A DNA stretch of 64,000 nt from positions 1 to 64,000 of the forward strand of contig CABYPD010000004.1 in assembly GCA_902520835.1 (NCBI GenBank), written 5' to 3'. The notes beneath the pieces were generated by a model. The model was not told the origin of the DNA, did not search any database, and saw nothing but the letters and a program-made list of their open reading frames with translations. The translations under genes and the position numbers were made by a program. Below, one piece after another: positions 35,925 to 44,289 of the stretch (positions are counted from its first letter, which is position 1; each line of letters starts with the position of its first letter). This stretch comes from an uncultured Bacteroidota bacterium. Its GTDB lineage: Bacteria; Bacteroidota; Bacteroidia; Flavobacteriales; Flavobacteriaceae.

Positions 35925-36630
35925 ATTTATTTTTAAAAATTTTTCTAATTGTTTTAGAAGTTACAAGCCAAAGTAAAAAACCACTCATTACAGTTATTAA
36001 CCCCAAAATAGAAAAAGCTCTAATTAATTTATTGTTGAAATCATCTCTAGTTTCATAATCCATTGTATGGGTCATCCATAAAAAATCAAACCATCTCCAA
36101 CTTCTGTGCCTTATAGTTTGGAATTGACCATCCTTGATAGATATGTAAGATTTTAATTTGTCACTACCTTCATAAGATATTACATAAGCAGGTAATGGTC
36201 TTCCTCTGTATTCATGATGATTTCCTACCTCATTAATAATTTTCACATCCAGTATTTTATATTCATCAAGAATATTATTATTTGAAATTATTATAGCCTC
36301 TTCTTTTGTAATTGAATCTTTTACAAATCCATCGTATGCATTTATCAATTTGTTTTCATTAATCCAATAGTAAGGGGTATCTGCAATTTCTCTTAGTTCT
36401 AATGATTTAATTCCATTACTAAAATTGATCTTAGATGGACTTAATAAGTTTTCATATTCCTTTTTAATATAAGATTTCCTAAAGTGGTCTCCATGAATTT
36501 CATCTAAATCAGTCCATGAGAAATAGAGACCACTAATTGTCCAGAAAAGAAATTGAATGCCCAGGAATAAACCTAGGTAACGATGAGCAGTTCTAATTTT
36601 TTTTGATGTTTTACTTTTTACAAAAACCAA
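35911..36630 (-). CDS. PepSY domain-containing membrane protein
   Basis: Starts at TTG with 'KKIRTAHRYLGLFLGIQFLFWTISGLYFSWTDLDEIHGDHF', the classic first helix and metal-adjacent motif of PepSY-associated proteins, then a periplasmic PepSY-like region ('SYEGSDKLKSYISIKDGQFQTIRHRSWRWFDFLWMTHTMDYETRDD') and a C-terminal helix. Such proteins often serve as reductases or accessory proteins in iron or copper uptake. It is the last gene of a run from the TonB receptor and the HMA protein. Confidence 0.82.
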   Translation of the reverse strand: MVFVKSKTSKKIRTAHRYLGLFLGIQFLFWTISGLYFSWTDLDEIHGDHFRKSYIKKEYENLLSPSKINFSNGIKSLELREIADTPYYWINENKLINAYDGFVKDSITKEEAIIISNNNILDEYKILDVKIINEVGNHHEYRGRPLPAYVISYEGSDKLKSYISIKDGQFQTIRHRSWRWFDFLWMTHTMDYETRDDFNNKLIRAFSILGLITVMSGFLLWLVTSKTIRKIFKNKFNLN

Positions 36631-36635
36631 TTGAT

Positions 36636-36977
36636 TTAATGTTTTTCTGAGTCTCTGTATTTACAACATTTGGGTAATTTATCATATACCTCAATTGCAG
36701 AAATGTATTCACCATTATCGTGTCCTGATTGCGCAATTTTAGTTCTAATTTCTTCAATGTCAACCTTATTGTTATTGTAAATAATTGATAAATCATCAGT
36801 CCTCTTATTCCAGTTGACATATTTTACACCATCAAGAGATAGTGTAGCCTTTTCAATTCTTTTTTTACACATAGAACAATTTCCATCTACCTTGAAAGTC
36901 TCTTTCTTACTTTTATCATTACTTTGGCTAAATGAAAAAAAAGGGACAATCAAAAATAATAATATATACTTTTTCAT
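36636..36977 (-). CDS. Secreted heavy-metal-associated (HMA) domain protein
   Basis: A signal peptide (MKKYILLFLIVPFFSFSQ) is followed by an HMA-like fold with the metal pair Cys34-S-M-Cys37 ('KVDGNCSMCKKRIEKATLSLDGVKYVNWN'), and further His and Cys near the C-terminus ('QSGHD', 'LPKCCKYRDSEKH'). It likely binds copper or another soft metal in the periplasm. It lies four bases after the TonB receptor gene and just before the PepSY gene, so they are one transcript. Confidence 0.86.
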   Translation of the reverse strand: MKKYILLFLIVPFFSFSQSNDKSKKETFKVDGNCSMCKKRIEKATLSLDGVKYVNWNKRTDDLSIIYNNNKVDIEEIRTKIAQSGHDNGEYISAIEVYDKLPKCCKYRDSEKH

Positions 36978-36981
36978 AATT

Positions 36982-39204
36982 CTAATTTAATATTTTAAAT
37001 CTTAAACCCAAGTAATATATAGAACCAAAAATTGGACCATGTATAATCGATGCATCAAACATAGGATCAAAAGGATTATTTGCCATAATAATTGGATTAT
37101 CTTGTTTAAAATTATTTATATTTTCTCCTCCTAGATAAACTTCAAATTTTGAACTAAAAACTCTTGTAATTTGAGAATTAATAGAAAAATGAGGATCTAC
37201 AAGTTCAAAATTGTCTCTTGGATTTCTAACAAGTCTTTGTTTACCAAGTCTATTGTATGTTACATCAAATTTCCAGTTTTTATCATTGATTTTATTGGAT
37301 TCAATACCATAATTAAAAAATATAATGTTTCTAGGTTGTATTGGTTTTTCTTTTAACCCAGAATTATAATAAGATTTTACATCGTATTTTTTATATGCCG
37401 CTGTTATGTTCCAATTATTTTTTGAAAATAAAAACTCAGCCTGAAAACTATTCGATTTTGATTTTCCAAAAGTTGAATTATAGAAATTAAATTCACCTGG
37501 TGTTTCAAAATCAATAATAACTCTATTTTCAAAAGTAGTATTATAATAGTCAAAGATTATATTTCCTTGACCCCCAAATAAAAATACTTTGTGATCTAAG
37601 CTAAATCCAAAGTTAGTAGCTTTTTCTGGGCTAACACCATATAACTTTTCAGTAAATGTCTTATTTAAATTTATTCTATTACTTAAGAATATCACCTGAT
37701 TTTCAGCAAAAATATTTGCTATCTTTCTTCCAGTACCTGCTGAACCTTTAATTGAAAAATTATCATTCAATAAATATCTAAAGTGAAGTCTTGGGGTAAA
37801 AAATGAACCAAGGTTATTATGATTGTCATACCTCAAACCAAATACCAAATTCAAGTTGATAAGGTTGTCGAAACTATATTCAAAAAAACCTCCAAATGAT
37901 CTATCTGTTCTTTCAATATTTGATTTAAACACAAACTCATCGTATGAATCACTTGAAAAATTCAACCCAACTTTAATTTTATTCTTGGTATTAGAAATAA
38001 TAGAATTGTATATCAAATTTGCAAATAAACTTTTTTGAGAAATATTATAATCATTTAAACCATAATAAGATTCTTGATCATGAAAATTATATGCTAATTG
38101 AAAACCTAAGCTTTGATATGGAATATTTGGGTTTACATAACCAAGCTTGAATGAAGAATCAAATCTGTTTGTAAATATTTCACCTCCCCAAAATCTAGAT
38201 AAATCAGATTTTTCATTAAAATCAACACTCCCAACTTTTTTATTATCATCTAAATACCTAATATTTAAAAAACTAACAATACCATTAGCTGCATCTGTAT
38301 ACTGCCACTTGCTTAGTAAATTTAACTGATCTTGGATAGGTTTATCTAGAAACTTATCTGTATTTTTATCGTTAGCTCTTTTTCTATCATTGTAATGGAT
38401 AAAAGAAGTAGTTTGAATTTTTTCACTTACTGTTGATTTTAGGTGGGCATTAGCTTCAACTCTTCCATCAACACTATTGAATAGATTGAAAAAAAATGGG
38501 ATATCGCTGTAAGGTTTTTTAATCTCAGTATTAATTTGTCCAACAATACTTTCGTAACCATTAGTCACACTCCCCATCCCTTTCGTAACTTGTATACTTT
38601 CTATCCATGTACCAGGGGTAAATCCTAATCCATATGTTTGAGAAGCGCCTCTGACCATGGGAATATTTTCTTCAGTTATAAGAATGTAGGGACTTTTTAA
38701 ACCTAACATTTCAATTTGCTTAGTTCCAGTTATCGCATCATTGTGATTTACATCAACTGAGGGGTTAGTTTCAAAACTTTCAGAAAGGTTGCAACATGCT
38801 GCTTTCAATAACTCTTCTTCAGAAATTTTGACAATGTTTTGAGGCATTAAATATGTTCTTTGAATTGTTTTTCTTTTTTTAGAAACAGTTACTTCATCTA
38901 ATTCATTATCATCAGAAAAAGTTAAATAATGATTTATAAATTTTTTGTCTTCAATATCAATTGTATCTGTTTTAAAACCTATGTAACTAATTACAAGACT
39001 TTTTACATCTTTTATTTTTTGAATATTGAACTCTCCTGTAGCTTTTGTAATAGTTCCTTGATTAGTATTTAGCCAAAAAACATTAGCTCCTTCAATAGGA
39101 AAATCAATTCCATTATCCTTAAAAAGAACTTTCCCTGATATAGTTTGGGAATAAGAATAGTTTATTATAAAAAAAAGAACAAAAAAAGGAATTCTTTTAA
39201 TCAT
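36982..39204 (-). CDS. TonB-dependent receptor (metal-linked group)
   Basis: The ATG at 39204 starts a signal peptide (MIKRIPFFVLFFIINYSYSQ); a frame 13 codons longer exists but does not look like a leader. After it comes a CarboxypepD-like region ('ISGKVLFKDNGIDFPIEGANVFW'), the plug ('YILITEENIPMVRGASQTYGLGFTPGTWIESIQVTKGMGSVTNG') and a large barrel. 'ELLKAACCNLSESFETNPSVDVNH' is, in my memory, a motif of receptors neighbouring HMA proteins in Bacteroidetes. The ligand is probably a metal or metallophore; copper is the best guess from the downstream HMA protein. Confidence 0.86.
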   Translation of the reverse strand: MIKRIPFFVLFFIINYSYSQTISGKVLFKDNGIDFPIEGANVFWLNTNQGTITKATGEFNIQKIKDVKSLVISYIGFKTDTIDIEDKKFINHYLTFSDDNELDEVTVSKKRKTIQRTYLMPQNIVKISEEELLKAACCNLSESFETNPSVDVNHNDAITGTKQIEMLGLKSPYILITEENIPMVRGASQTYGLGFTPGTWIESIQVTKGMGSVTNGYESIVGQINTEIKKPYSDIPFFFNLFNSVDGRVEANAHLKSTVSEKIQTTSFIHYNDRKRANDKNTDKFLDKPIQDQLNLLSKWQYTDAANGIVSFLNIRYLDDNKKVGSVDFNEKSDLSRFWGGEIFTNRFDSSFKLGYVNPNIPYQSLGFQLAYNFHDQESYYGLNDYNISQKSLFANLIYNSIISNTKNKIKVGLNFSSDSYDEFVFKSNIERTDRSFGGFFEYSFDNLINLNLVFGLRYDNHNNLGSFFTPRLHFRYLLNDNFSIKGSAGTGRKIANIFAENQVIFLSNRINLNKTFTEKLYGVSPEKATNFGFSLDHKVFLFGGQGNIIFDYYNTTFENRVIIDFETPGEFNFYNSTFGKSKSNSFQAEFLFSKNNWNITAAYKKYDVKSYYNSGLKEKPIQPRNIIFFNYGIESNKINDKNWKFDVTYNRLGKQRLVRNPRDNFELVDPHFSINSQITRVFSSKFEVYLGGENINNFKQDNPIIMANNPFDPMFDASIIHGPIFGSIYYLGLRFKILN

Positions 39205-39240
39205 TAAGCAAATTAACTTATTATGAGATAAAATAACTTT

Positions 39241-39271
39241 CAACTTTTATGAAAAAAGTTGCAAAATTTTG
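39241..39271. promoter_or_regulatory. Adjacent inverted repeats upstream of the TonB receptor gene
   Basis: CAACTTTT (39241-39248), a 5-base spacer and AAAAGTTG (39254-39261) form an 8-bp inverted repeat, directly followed by the perfect palindrome CAAAATTTTG (39262-39271). Both lie between the AraC-type regulator gene and the receptor start at 39204, so they may be operator sites; chance in AT-rich DNA is possible. Confidence 0.42.
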
Positions 39272-39277
39272 ACATTT

Positions 39278-39823
39278 TTAGGTGAACATGTTTTTTTTGA
39301 ACTGAGATGGAGTCATACCAGTCTCTTTTTTAAAGTGATTTGACATGTGAGAAGGTGAATTATAATTTAATGAAAAGGAAATTTGCTTAAGACTTTCATT
39401 CTCATAGCGAATTAATTCTTTGATTTTTTGAATTTTACAATTCATCAAAAATCTTTCAATTGATTTTCCCTCAACTGCAGAAAAAATTCTACTTAAATAG
39501 CTATAATTATATCCCAAAGTTCTCGAAATTTCAACAGATAATTTAGAATTATCAAAACTCATAGATGAGACTTTAGAAATAATTAACTGCTTTATCCTTT
39601 CTACAATTACGGTTTTCTCGCTCTCTAAAATTTCAAATCCTTTTGACTTTAATTTCGAGTTAATAAGCTTTAGCTCACCTTCACTTACATCTTGATTAAG
39701 TTTTATTAAACCAATTTCAACATTTTCGTAATTGATCTTTAAATCATCAAATATTTGACTTACTGAATCAATACATCTAGGACAAACCATGTTTTTAATG
39801 ACTATTCTATTATTATTAATCAT
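39278..39823 (-). CDS. AraC-family regulator with N-terminal CxxC metal-binding-like leader
   Basis: The N-terminus (residues about 5-80) resembles an HMA-like fold carrying 'IKNMVCPRCIDSV' (Cys14, Cys17). The C-terminal 100 residues are an AraC/XylS helix-turn-helix pair: 'LSVEISRTLGYNYSYLSRIFSAVEGKSIERFLMNCKIQKIKELIRYENESLKQISFSLNYNSPSHMSNHFKKETGMTPSQFKK'. Similar regulators occur beside HMA proteins and copper receptors. It probably senses a metal through the Cys pair and controls the receptor operon downstream. Total length is 181 residues. Confidence 0.82.
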   Translation of the reverse strand: MINNNRIVIKNMVCPRCIDSVSQIFDDLKINYENVEIGLIKLNQDVSEGELKLINSKLKSKGFEILESEKTVIVERIKQLIISKVSSMSFDNSKLSVEISRTLGYNYSYLSRIFSAVEGKSIERFLMNCKIQKIKELIRYENESLKQISFSLNYNSPSHMSNHFKKETGMTPSQFKKNMFT

Positions 39824-39848
39824 ACTTTTGTGAATATAATATCTTTTG

Positions 39849-40076
39849 ATGGATTATTTAGAATTAATAGGCTGGATAGGAAATGTATTTGTAGTTATTT
39901 CATTTCTAAATAACGATACTTTAAAACTAAGATCTTACAACCTAGTTGGTGCATCACTGTGGTTATTTTATGGAATTGTTGCTGGATCTTTTTCTATTAT
40001 TTTTTTGAATGTTGTAGTAATATCAATTCAGACTGTTAAAATATCTCAAATTATTAAGGAGAGGAAAAAGTCATAG
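39849..40076 (+). CDS. Small membrane protein, YgjV/SemiSWEET-like
   Basis: 75 residues after the ATG at 39849 (a TTG lies one codon before). It has three hydrophobic segments ('LIGWIGNVFVVISFLNNDTLKLRSYNLVGASLWLFYGIVAGSFSIIFLNVVVISIQTVKI'), with a pattern like the PQ-loop/YgjV group of small membrane proteins, but without a clear PQ motif. Its start is about 25 bases from the divergent AraC gene. The last six bases overlap the convergent sulfatase. Substrate unknown. Confidence 0.6.
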   Translation: MDYLELIGWIGNVFVVISFLNNDTLKLRSYNLVGASLWLFYGIVAGSFSIIFLNVVVISIQTVKISQIIKERKKS

Positions 40077-41792
40077 TTTATTTATTTCTACCCAAAAGGG
40101 CAATATATTTTTTCTTTCATTTCTAAAAAATGGAGTTATATCAAATTCTCCTTCATTCAAATGAATATTTTCCATTAAAACATATCCATTCTCATCTGTT
40201 TCAACTTTTTTACTGAATACCTGACTACCAACTTCAATTACCATTTGGCCTGATGTTAAATTCAAATTATTAAACTTAAATCTAAAATTATATTTTCCCT
40301 TATACACTTTAGTTCGCCAAAATCCAAAAATTTCGTTCTGTGCCCAAATACCTCTTTGTCCAGAAGCGTCATTTCTGTTTAGAAAACTAGGGTTTTCAAA
40401 CTCACTTCCAATAATTATCCTTGGCTTATTAATTATATTATTTGAATTAATTAATTCATTATAAATATTATCCATTTCAATTTTCATTTCATAAGCAAGT
40501 TCCTTTTTATTATCAATTAAATTTTCAATCTCATATGGATCCCTATCAATATCAAAAAGTTCAAAACTTTCAATAGGTGAATCATAATTTGTGTTTCCAA
40601 CTAATTTATATTTTCCTTTATTTAAAGACATATTTTGATATAATTCAGGGGATTTTCGAGTCCAATAAGAAAAAAATGATCTTTCTTTTAGGGGCTTATT
40701 TAGAAAATTTTTTCCATCAATTTTTTTTTCTTTTGGAATCTCAATATCACATAAATTCAACAAGGAAGGTAAAACATCTATATGAGCTGATAGGCTATTA
40801 ATATCTTTACCATTATTTCCATGAATTTTAGGAAATTTTAAATAAAAGGGTACTTTTATTCCTCCCTCATAAACTTTTCCTTTCAAACCTCTTAAATTAG
40901 ATGCATATCTTTTTTGTTGAGCCCCATTATCTGTCATAAAAATTAGTATAGTGTTTTTATCGATTTTAAGCTCATTTAATTTTTTAATTAACTTTCCTAC
41001 ATTATGATCAATATTAGTAATCATACCGTATATTTTTTTTGCATCATTAATGTCTTTTTTTGACATTTTAATTTTTTCATCTTCATAAATCAAAGATGGA
41101 TCTAAATCTTTATATAAATCATAATATTTTTCAGGTAGCTGTAATGGTGTGTGAGGAGCATTAAAAGATAAATAGCAAAAAAATTGATTAGACTTGTTAC
41201 TTTCAATAAATTTTAAAGCTTCATCAGTGAAAATATCTGAGCAGTATCCATCATATTTTTTTTGCTCATTATTATGCCAAAGTATAGGATCAAAGTAACT
41301 GCGGTTGCCTGCATAGTAGTTGGTAAAATCTCCTACTTGACCTATACCTCCTGACAAATGAATTAATGATTCATTAAATCCTTGATCTGTAGGTCTAAAT
41401 GGATAACTATCTCCTAAATGCCATTTCCCAAAAATACCTGTGTTGTAATTATTTTCTCTTAATATCTCAGATAAAGTTAGTTCATCCGTTGACATCATAG
41501 CTCCACCATTATAAGTGTCAGTAACTCCAGTTCTTAAAGAATACCTCCCTGTAAGTAAACTTGATCTTGTAGGAGCACAAACTGGAGAAACATAAAAATT
41601 ATTAAATCTAATACTTTGACTAGCTAGTAAATCCAGATTTGATGTAAGAATCTGACTATTATTATTAAATCCAATATCTCCATAACCCTGATCATCAGTT
41701 ATAATAATAATAATATTTGGCTTTTGTTTAACCTTATTGGTACAGCCTAAATGGAGAGTAAAAACGAATAAAATGAATAAACAAATTCTCAT
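40071..41792 (-). CDS. Sulfatase family lipoprotein (arylsulfatase-like)
   Basis: A lipobox (TLHLGC, Cys17) leads to 'IIIIITDDQGYGDIG' with the Asp pair of the metal site, and Cys72 in 'PVCAPTRSSLLTGRYS', the formylglycine motif. 'FMTDNGAQQKRYASNLRGLKGKVYEGGIKVPF' and 'LSAHIDVLPSLLNL' give the C-terminal metal and substrate blocks. A domain after about residue 440 ('RIIIGSEFENPSFLNRNDASGQRGIWAQNEIFGFWRTKVYKGKYNFRFKF') looks like a sugar-binding beta-sandwich. The gene overlaps the hydrolase upstream by four bases, so they share substrate and transcript. Confidence 0.9.
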   Translation of the reverse strand: MRICLFILFVFTLHLGCTNKVKQKPNIIIIITDDQGYGDIGFNNNSQILTSNLDLLASQSIRFNNFYVSPVCAPTRSSLLTGRYSLRTGVTDTYNGGAMMSTDELTLSEILRENNYNTGIFGKWHLGDSYPFRPTDQGFNESLIHLSGGIGQVGDFTNYYAGNRSYFDPILWHNNEQKKYDGYCSDIFTDEALKFIESNKSNQFFCYLSFNAPHTPLQLPEKYYDLYKDLDPSLIYEDEKIKMSKKDINDAKKIYGMITNIDHNVGKLIKKLNELKIDKNTILIFMTDNGAQQKRYASNLRGLKGKVYEGGIKVPFYLKFPKIHGNNGKDINSLSAHIDVLPSLLNLCDIEIPKEKKIDGKNFLNKPLKERSFFSYWTRKSPELYQNMSLNKGKYKLVGNTNYDSPIESFELFDIDRDPYEIENLIDNKKELAYEMKIEMDNIYNELINSNNIINKPRIIIGSEFENPSFLNRNDASGQRGIWAQNEIFGFWRTKVYKGKYNFRFKFNNLNLTSGQMVIEVGSQVFSKKVETDENGYVLMENIHLNEGEFDITPFFRNERKNILPFWVEINKL

Positions 41793-42847
41793 TTATTAAA
41801 TTTTTGTGAAAGCTCAATTAATATTTTTTGTTGATCTTTATTTAAACCATCCGCTGTAAAAATTGAAACACCTGATGCACCATTTTCTTTTGATATAACT
41901 ATAGCTTTTTTTAAATCTTCAGGGTTTCTCAAAGCAGGAGCGTATAAACCAGAAATTAGAGGAATATCAACATCCATAGTTCCCTGCTTAGTTGCAAAAC
42001 CTATCCAATTAATATTTTCTCTATAAAAATTTTGATAAAGCATTGGATATACTTGATCTAAATTCCAATCATTCCAAGCCTGCCTTACCATTTGTCTTGA
42101 CATTTCAGGAAATGGGAAAACAGCAGCTGTTACTTTTTTATTTTTTGAATGCGATATTGCAATTATTTCATTTACCAATGAAGAAACAGCATTTAATCTA
42201 AATTGCCTCCACTCTGTTGATAATTCAGGGTTTTTAAAATCTATAGGATCTTTATCAAAAATTTTCTTAAACTCTTTTCTAGCAATAGGATGATATCCAA
42301 AATCATACTCAGGTAATTCTTTGTCTTGAACTATGTTATATTTGGGCTGCAAATCAGCGCCTAAAATAACATCTGGAAATCTAACATAATCTAAATGAAC
42401 AGATTCAAGACCATCAACCTGCATAAGTCTTTTAGCATTGTTAATAATATGATTTCTAGCATCGGGATGAAAAGGTGAGAGCCATTGATAATAATCTACA
42501 TAAGCTCTATAGTTTAAGGAATTCTGACCATTTCTGTTAACAGCATACCAATCTGGATTTTTGTTAGCTATAGTATCCCCAGGACGATTTAATGTCCACA
42601 TCCATCCATGGACCTTGATGTTTTTTTTCTTAGCTAAGGGGATAATTTTTCTTAACACATCAGGCGAAGCACTAACTAATATTTCAGAAATACCTAATGA
42701 ATCATAATAATTTAATTTTTTTACCCATTTATCATTTTCAAATGAGTTCCCAGCTCCTGTCCATGTACTAAAGGTGAAATTCTTTTCATTGGAATTACAT
42801 GATATTATTATTGAAAAAATAATTAAAACTAAATTGATTTTTTTCAT
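41789..42847 (-). CDS. GHL10-like family glycoside hydrolase, lipoprotein
   Basis: A lipobox (IFSIIISC) precedes a TIM-barrel-like sequence with 'IKVHGWMWTLNRPG', 'WLSPFHPDARNHIINNAKRLMQVDGLESVHLDYVRFPDV', 'VTAAVFPFPEMSRQMVRQAWNDWNLDQVYPMLYQNFY' and 'GASGVSIFTADGL'. The H-L-D-Y-x-R-F-P motif is that of GHL10/DUF187-type hydrolases. Its substrate is not known. It overlaps both neighbours by four bases and is sandwiched between a sulfatase and a CBM9-like protein. Confidence 0.8.
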   Translation of the reverse strand: MKKINLVLIIFSIIISCNSNEKNFTFSTWTGAGNSFENDKWVKKLNYYDSLGISEILVSASPDVLRKIIPLAKKKNIKVHGWMWTLNRPGDTIANKNPDWYAVNRNGQNSLNYRAYVDYYQWLSPFHPDARNHIINNAKRLMQVDGLESVHLDYVRFPDVILGADLQPKYNIVQDKELPEYDFGYHPIARKEFKKIFDKDPIDFKNPELSTEWRQFRLNAVSSLVNEIIAISHSKNKKVTAAVFPFPEMSRQMVRQAWNDWNLDQVYPMLYQNFYRENINWIGFATKQGTMDVDIPLISGLYAPALRNPEDLKKAIVISKENGASGVSIFTADGLNKDQQKILIELSQKFNK

Positions 42848-43923
42848 AGTTGATTTCTACTAATAAGACCATTTTGATCAATAGAATAATTTAAAATTCC
42901 AATTTCAAAATGTGTATTAATATTAAAGCCTTGATTAGTTTTTGTAAAATAACTAAAAATTGTTTTTTTATTTATTTTTTCAGGTTTAAAATTAATAATT
43001 GTTCCTTCTTTACTATCCATTAGATATTTGTAATCACCAAATTTGATTTTCCTAAAAATCGCATATAATGTTTGTTCCAGCTCAAGATCGGTTTTTAATG
43101 ACAAATTTGAGTTTTCTTGATCATCATTAAAGACTAAAAATCCCCAGTTTTCAGGAATGTGCATATTTATTTCTCCTTGATTTGTCCATACCCAATTATA
43201 CTCAGGTAAAAATTTTTCATCAATTTTTTTTCTATAATATTTATTATTTTTTAAATCAAAATCCCAATTAACTCTAGAAAAATTTATTCTCCAAATATCA
43301 CCAGATTGAACCTTTTTGTTAGATTTAGGTTTCTTTAGTAGGTTAATTTGATTTAAAGGAATTGCTAATTCAACCGTCCAATATTTATCTATATCATTTG
43401 GATTATTTAATGTTCCATTCACTGAAATTGCTGATTTTAATCCTTGAATATTCCAACTTGAATCAGCTTTACCTCCAAGTCTATATGGTTTATCCAAAAA
43501 CAAATCCCATTCTGTTCCCAATGCATTAATTTCAATTTCTCCATAGCTAAAGACATGATCATTAGGGTTAATAAATACTTCAAAGTCATTATTGTAGTAA
43601 ATAACTTCATCTCTAATTTTAATGTCAGCCCAAATATGTTTTTCATATAATCGAGCAAAAACATACAAATTTTTATCATCCCATAGCATTTTGACATTGG
43701 TTTGCTGACTAGGAATTTTAGAGCCTTCAATATCAATAAAATTTGATGTGAATAATGAATTATTCCATTCATTATCATTTCCATCAATAATAATTTTATT
43801 TTTTGATTTATTAACAATATAAGTTTTAGGGATAATTACTTCGTCTGAAAGCTTTAGATTAACATAGGATTTATTTGAACATGATGTTATAAAGGCTATA
43901 AATAAAACCAAAAAAAATTTCAT
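42844..43923 (-). CDS. CBM9-like carbohydrate-binding lipoprotein
   Basis: A lipobox (IAFITSC) is followed by a CBM family 9-like beta-sandwich: 'IIIDGNDNEWNNSLFTSNFIDIEG', 'VKMLWDDKNLYVFARLYEKHIWADIKIRDEVIYYNNDFEVFINPN', 'YGEIEINALGTEWDLFLDKPY' and 'YWTVELAIPLNQI...WRINFSRVNWDF'. The order of strands and aromatic residues is typical. It probably binds a sugar for the hydrolase and sulfatase next to it. The product is 359 residues with a C-terminal domain of unclear role. Confidence 0.82.
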   Translation of the reverse strand: MKFFLVLFIAFITSCSNKSYVNLKLSDEVIIPKTYIVNKSKNKIIIDGNDNEWNNSLFTSNFIDIEGSKIPSQQTNVKMLWDDKNLYVFARLYEKHIWADIKIRDEVIYYNNDFEVFINPNDHVFSYGEIEINALGTEWDLFLDKPYRLGGKADSSWNIQGLKSAISVNGTLNNPNDIDKYWTVELAIPLNQINLLKKPKSNKKVQSGDIWRINFSRVNWDFDLKNNKYYRKKIDEKFLPEYNWVWTNQGEINMHIPENWGFLVFNDDQENSNLSLKTDLELEQTLYAIFRKIKFGDYKYLMDSKEGTIINFKPEKINKKTIFSYFTKTNQGFNINTHFEIGILNYSIDQNGLISRNQL

Positions 43924-43926
43924 ATT

Positions 43927-44289
43927 TCAGACAAATATATATGGGTAATAAATAAAAAATAATATTATTAGAGAAAGAATTACTGCAAAGGATACTGCTC
44001 CGGCTCCAAAATCTTTAATTAGACCTATTTTTTTACTGTATTCAGGATTAATAAAATCACATAATTTTTCAATTGAAGTATTCAAAGCTTCAATTGATAA
44101 TATAAATCCGGAAAGGAAAATCTGGATTATCCATTCATTTAAAGAAATTTCAAAATAAAAACCAGCAAAGACAAAAAATAGAATAAAAACGAATTGCACT
44201 TGAATTGAAGCCTCTGTAATTAGTAATAAACACATTCCTTTAAGCGCAGTAAATATTCTTTTAATTCTGATTTTAAAGAATTTAAACAT
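43927..44289 (-). CDS. dgkA: Diacylglycerol kinase (DgkA family)
   Basis: 120 residues with the DgkA core: 'FTALKGMCLLLITEASIQVQFVFILFFVFAGFYFEIS', 'FLSGFILSIEALNTSIEKLCDFINPEYSKKIGLIKDFGAGAVSFAVILSLIILFFIYY', including the E-A-x-N-T and D-x-G-A-G-A-V motifs of this membrane kinase. It phosphorylates diacylglycerol to recycle it into phospholipid synthesis, or undecaprenol in Gram-positives. Its start overlaps the stop of the DUF1080 gene by one base. Confidence 0.88.
   Translation of the reverse strand: MFKFFKIRIKRIFTALKGMCLLLITEASIQVQFVFILFFVFAGFYFEISLNEWIIQIFLSGFILSIEALNTSIEKLCDFINPEYSKKIGLIKDFGAGAVSFAVILSLIILFFIYYPYIFV

Noticed and set aside
36611-36820. 69-residue minus-strand frame overlapping the HMA gene
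   Set aside because: It reads across the HMA protein in another frame; the HMA frame has signal peptide and CxxC.
37171-38329. Several plus-strand frames of 60-71 codons opposite the TonB receptor gene
   Set aside because: They are antisense shadows; the receptor has all family features across this stretch.
43437-43817. 126-residue open frame on the minus strand inside the CBM9-like gene
   Set aside because: It is another frame of a well-supported gene, rich in Met, Ile and Leu without domain signs.
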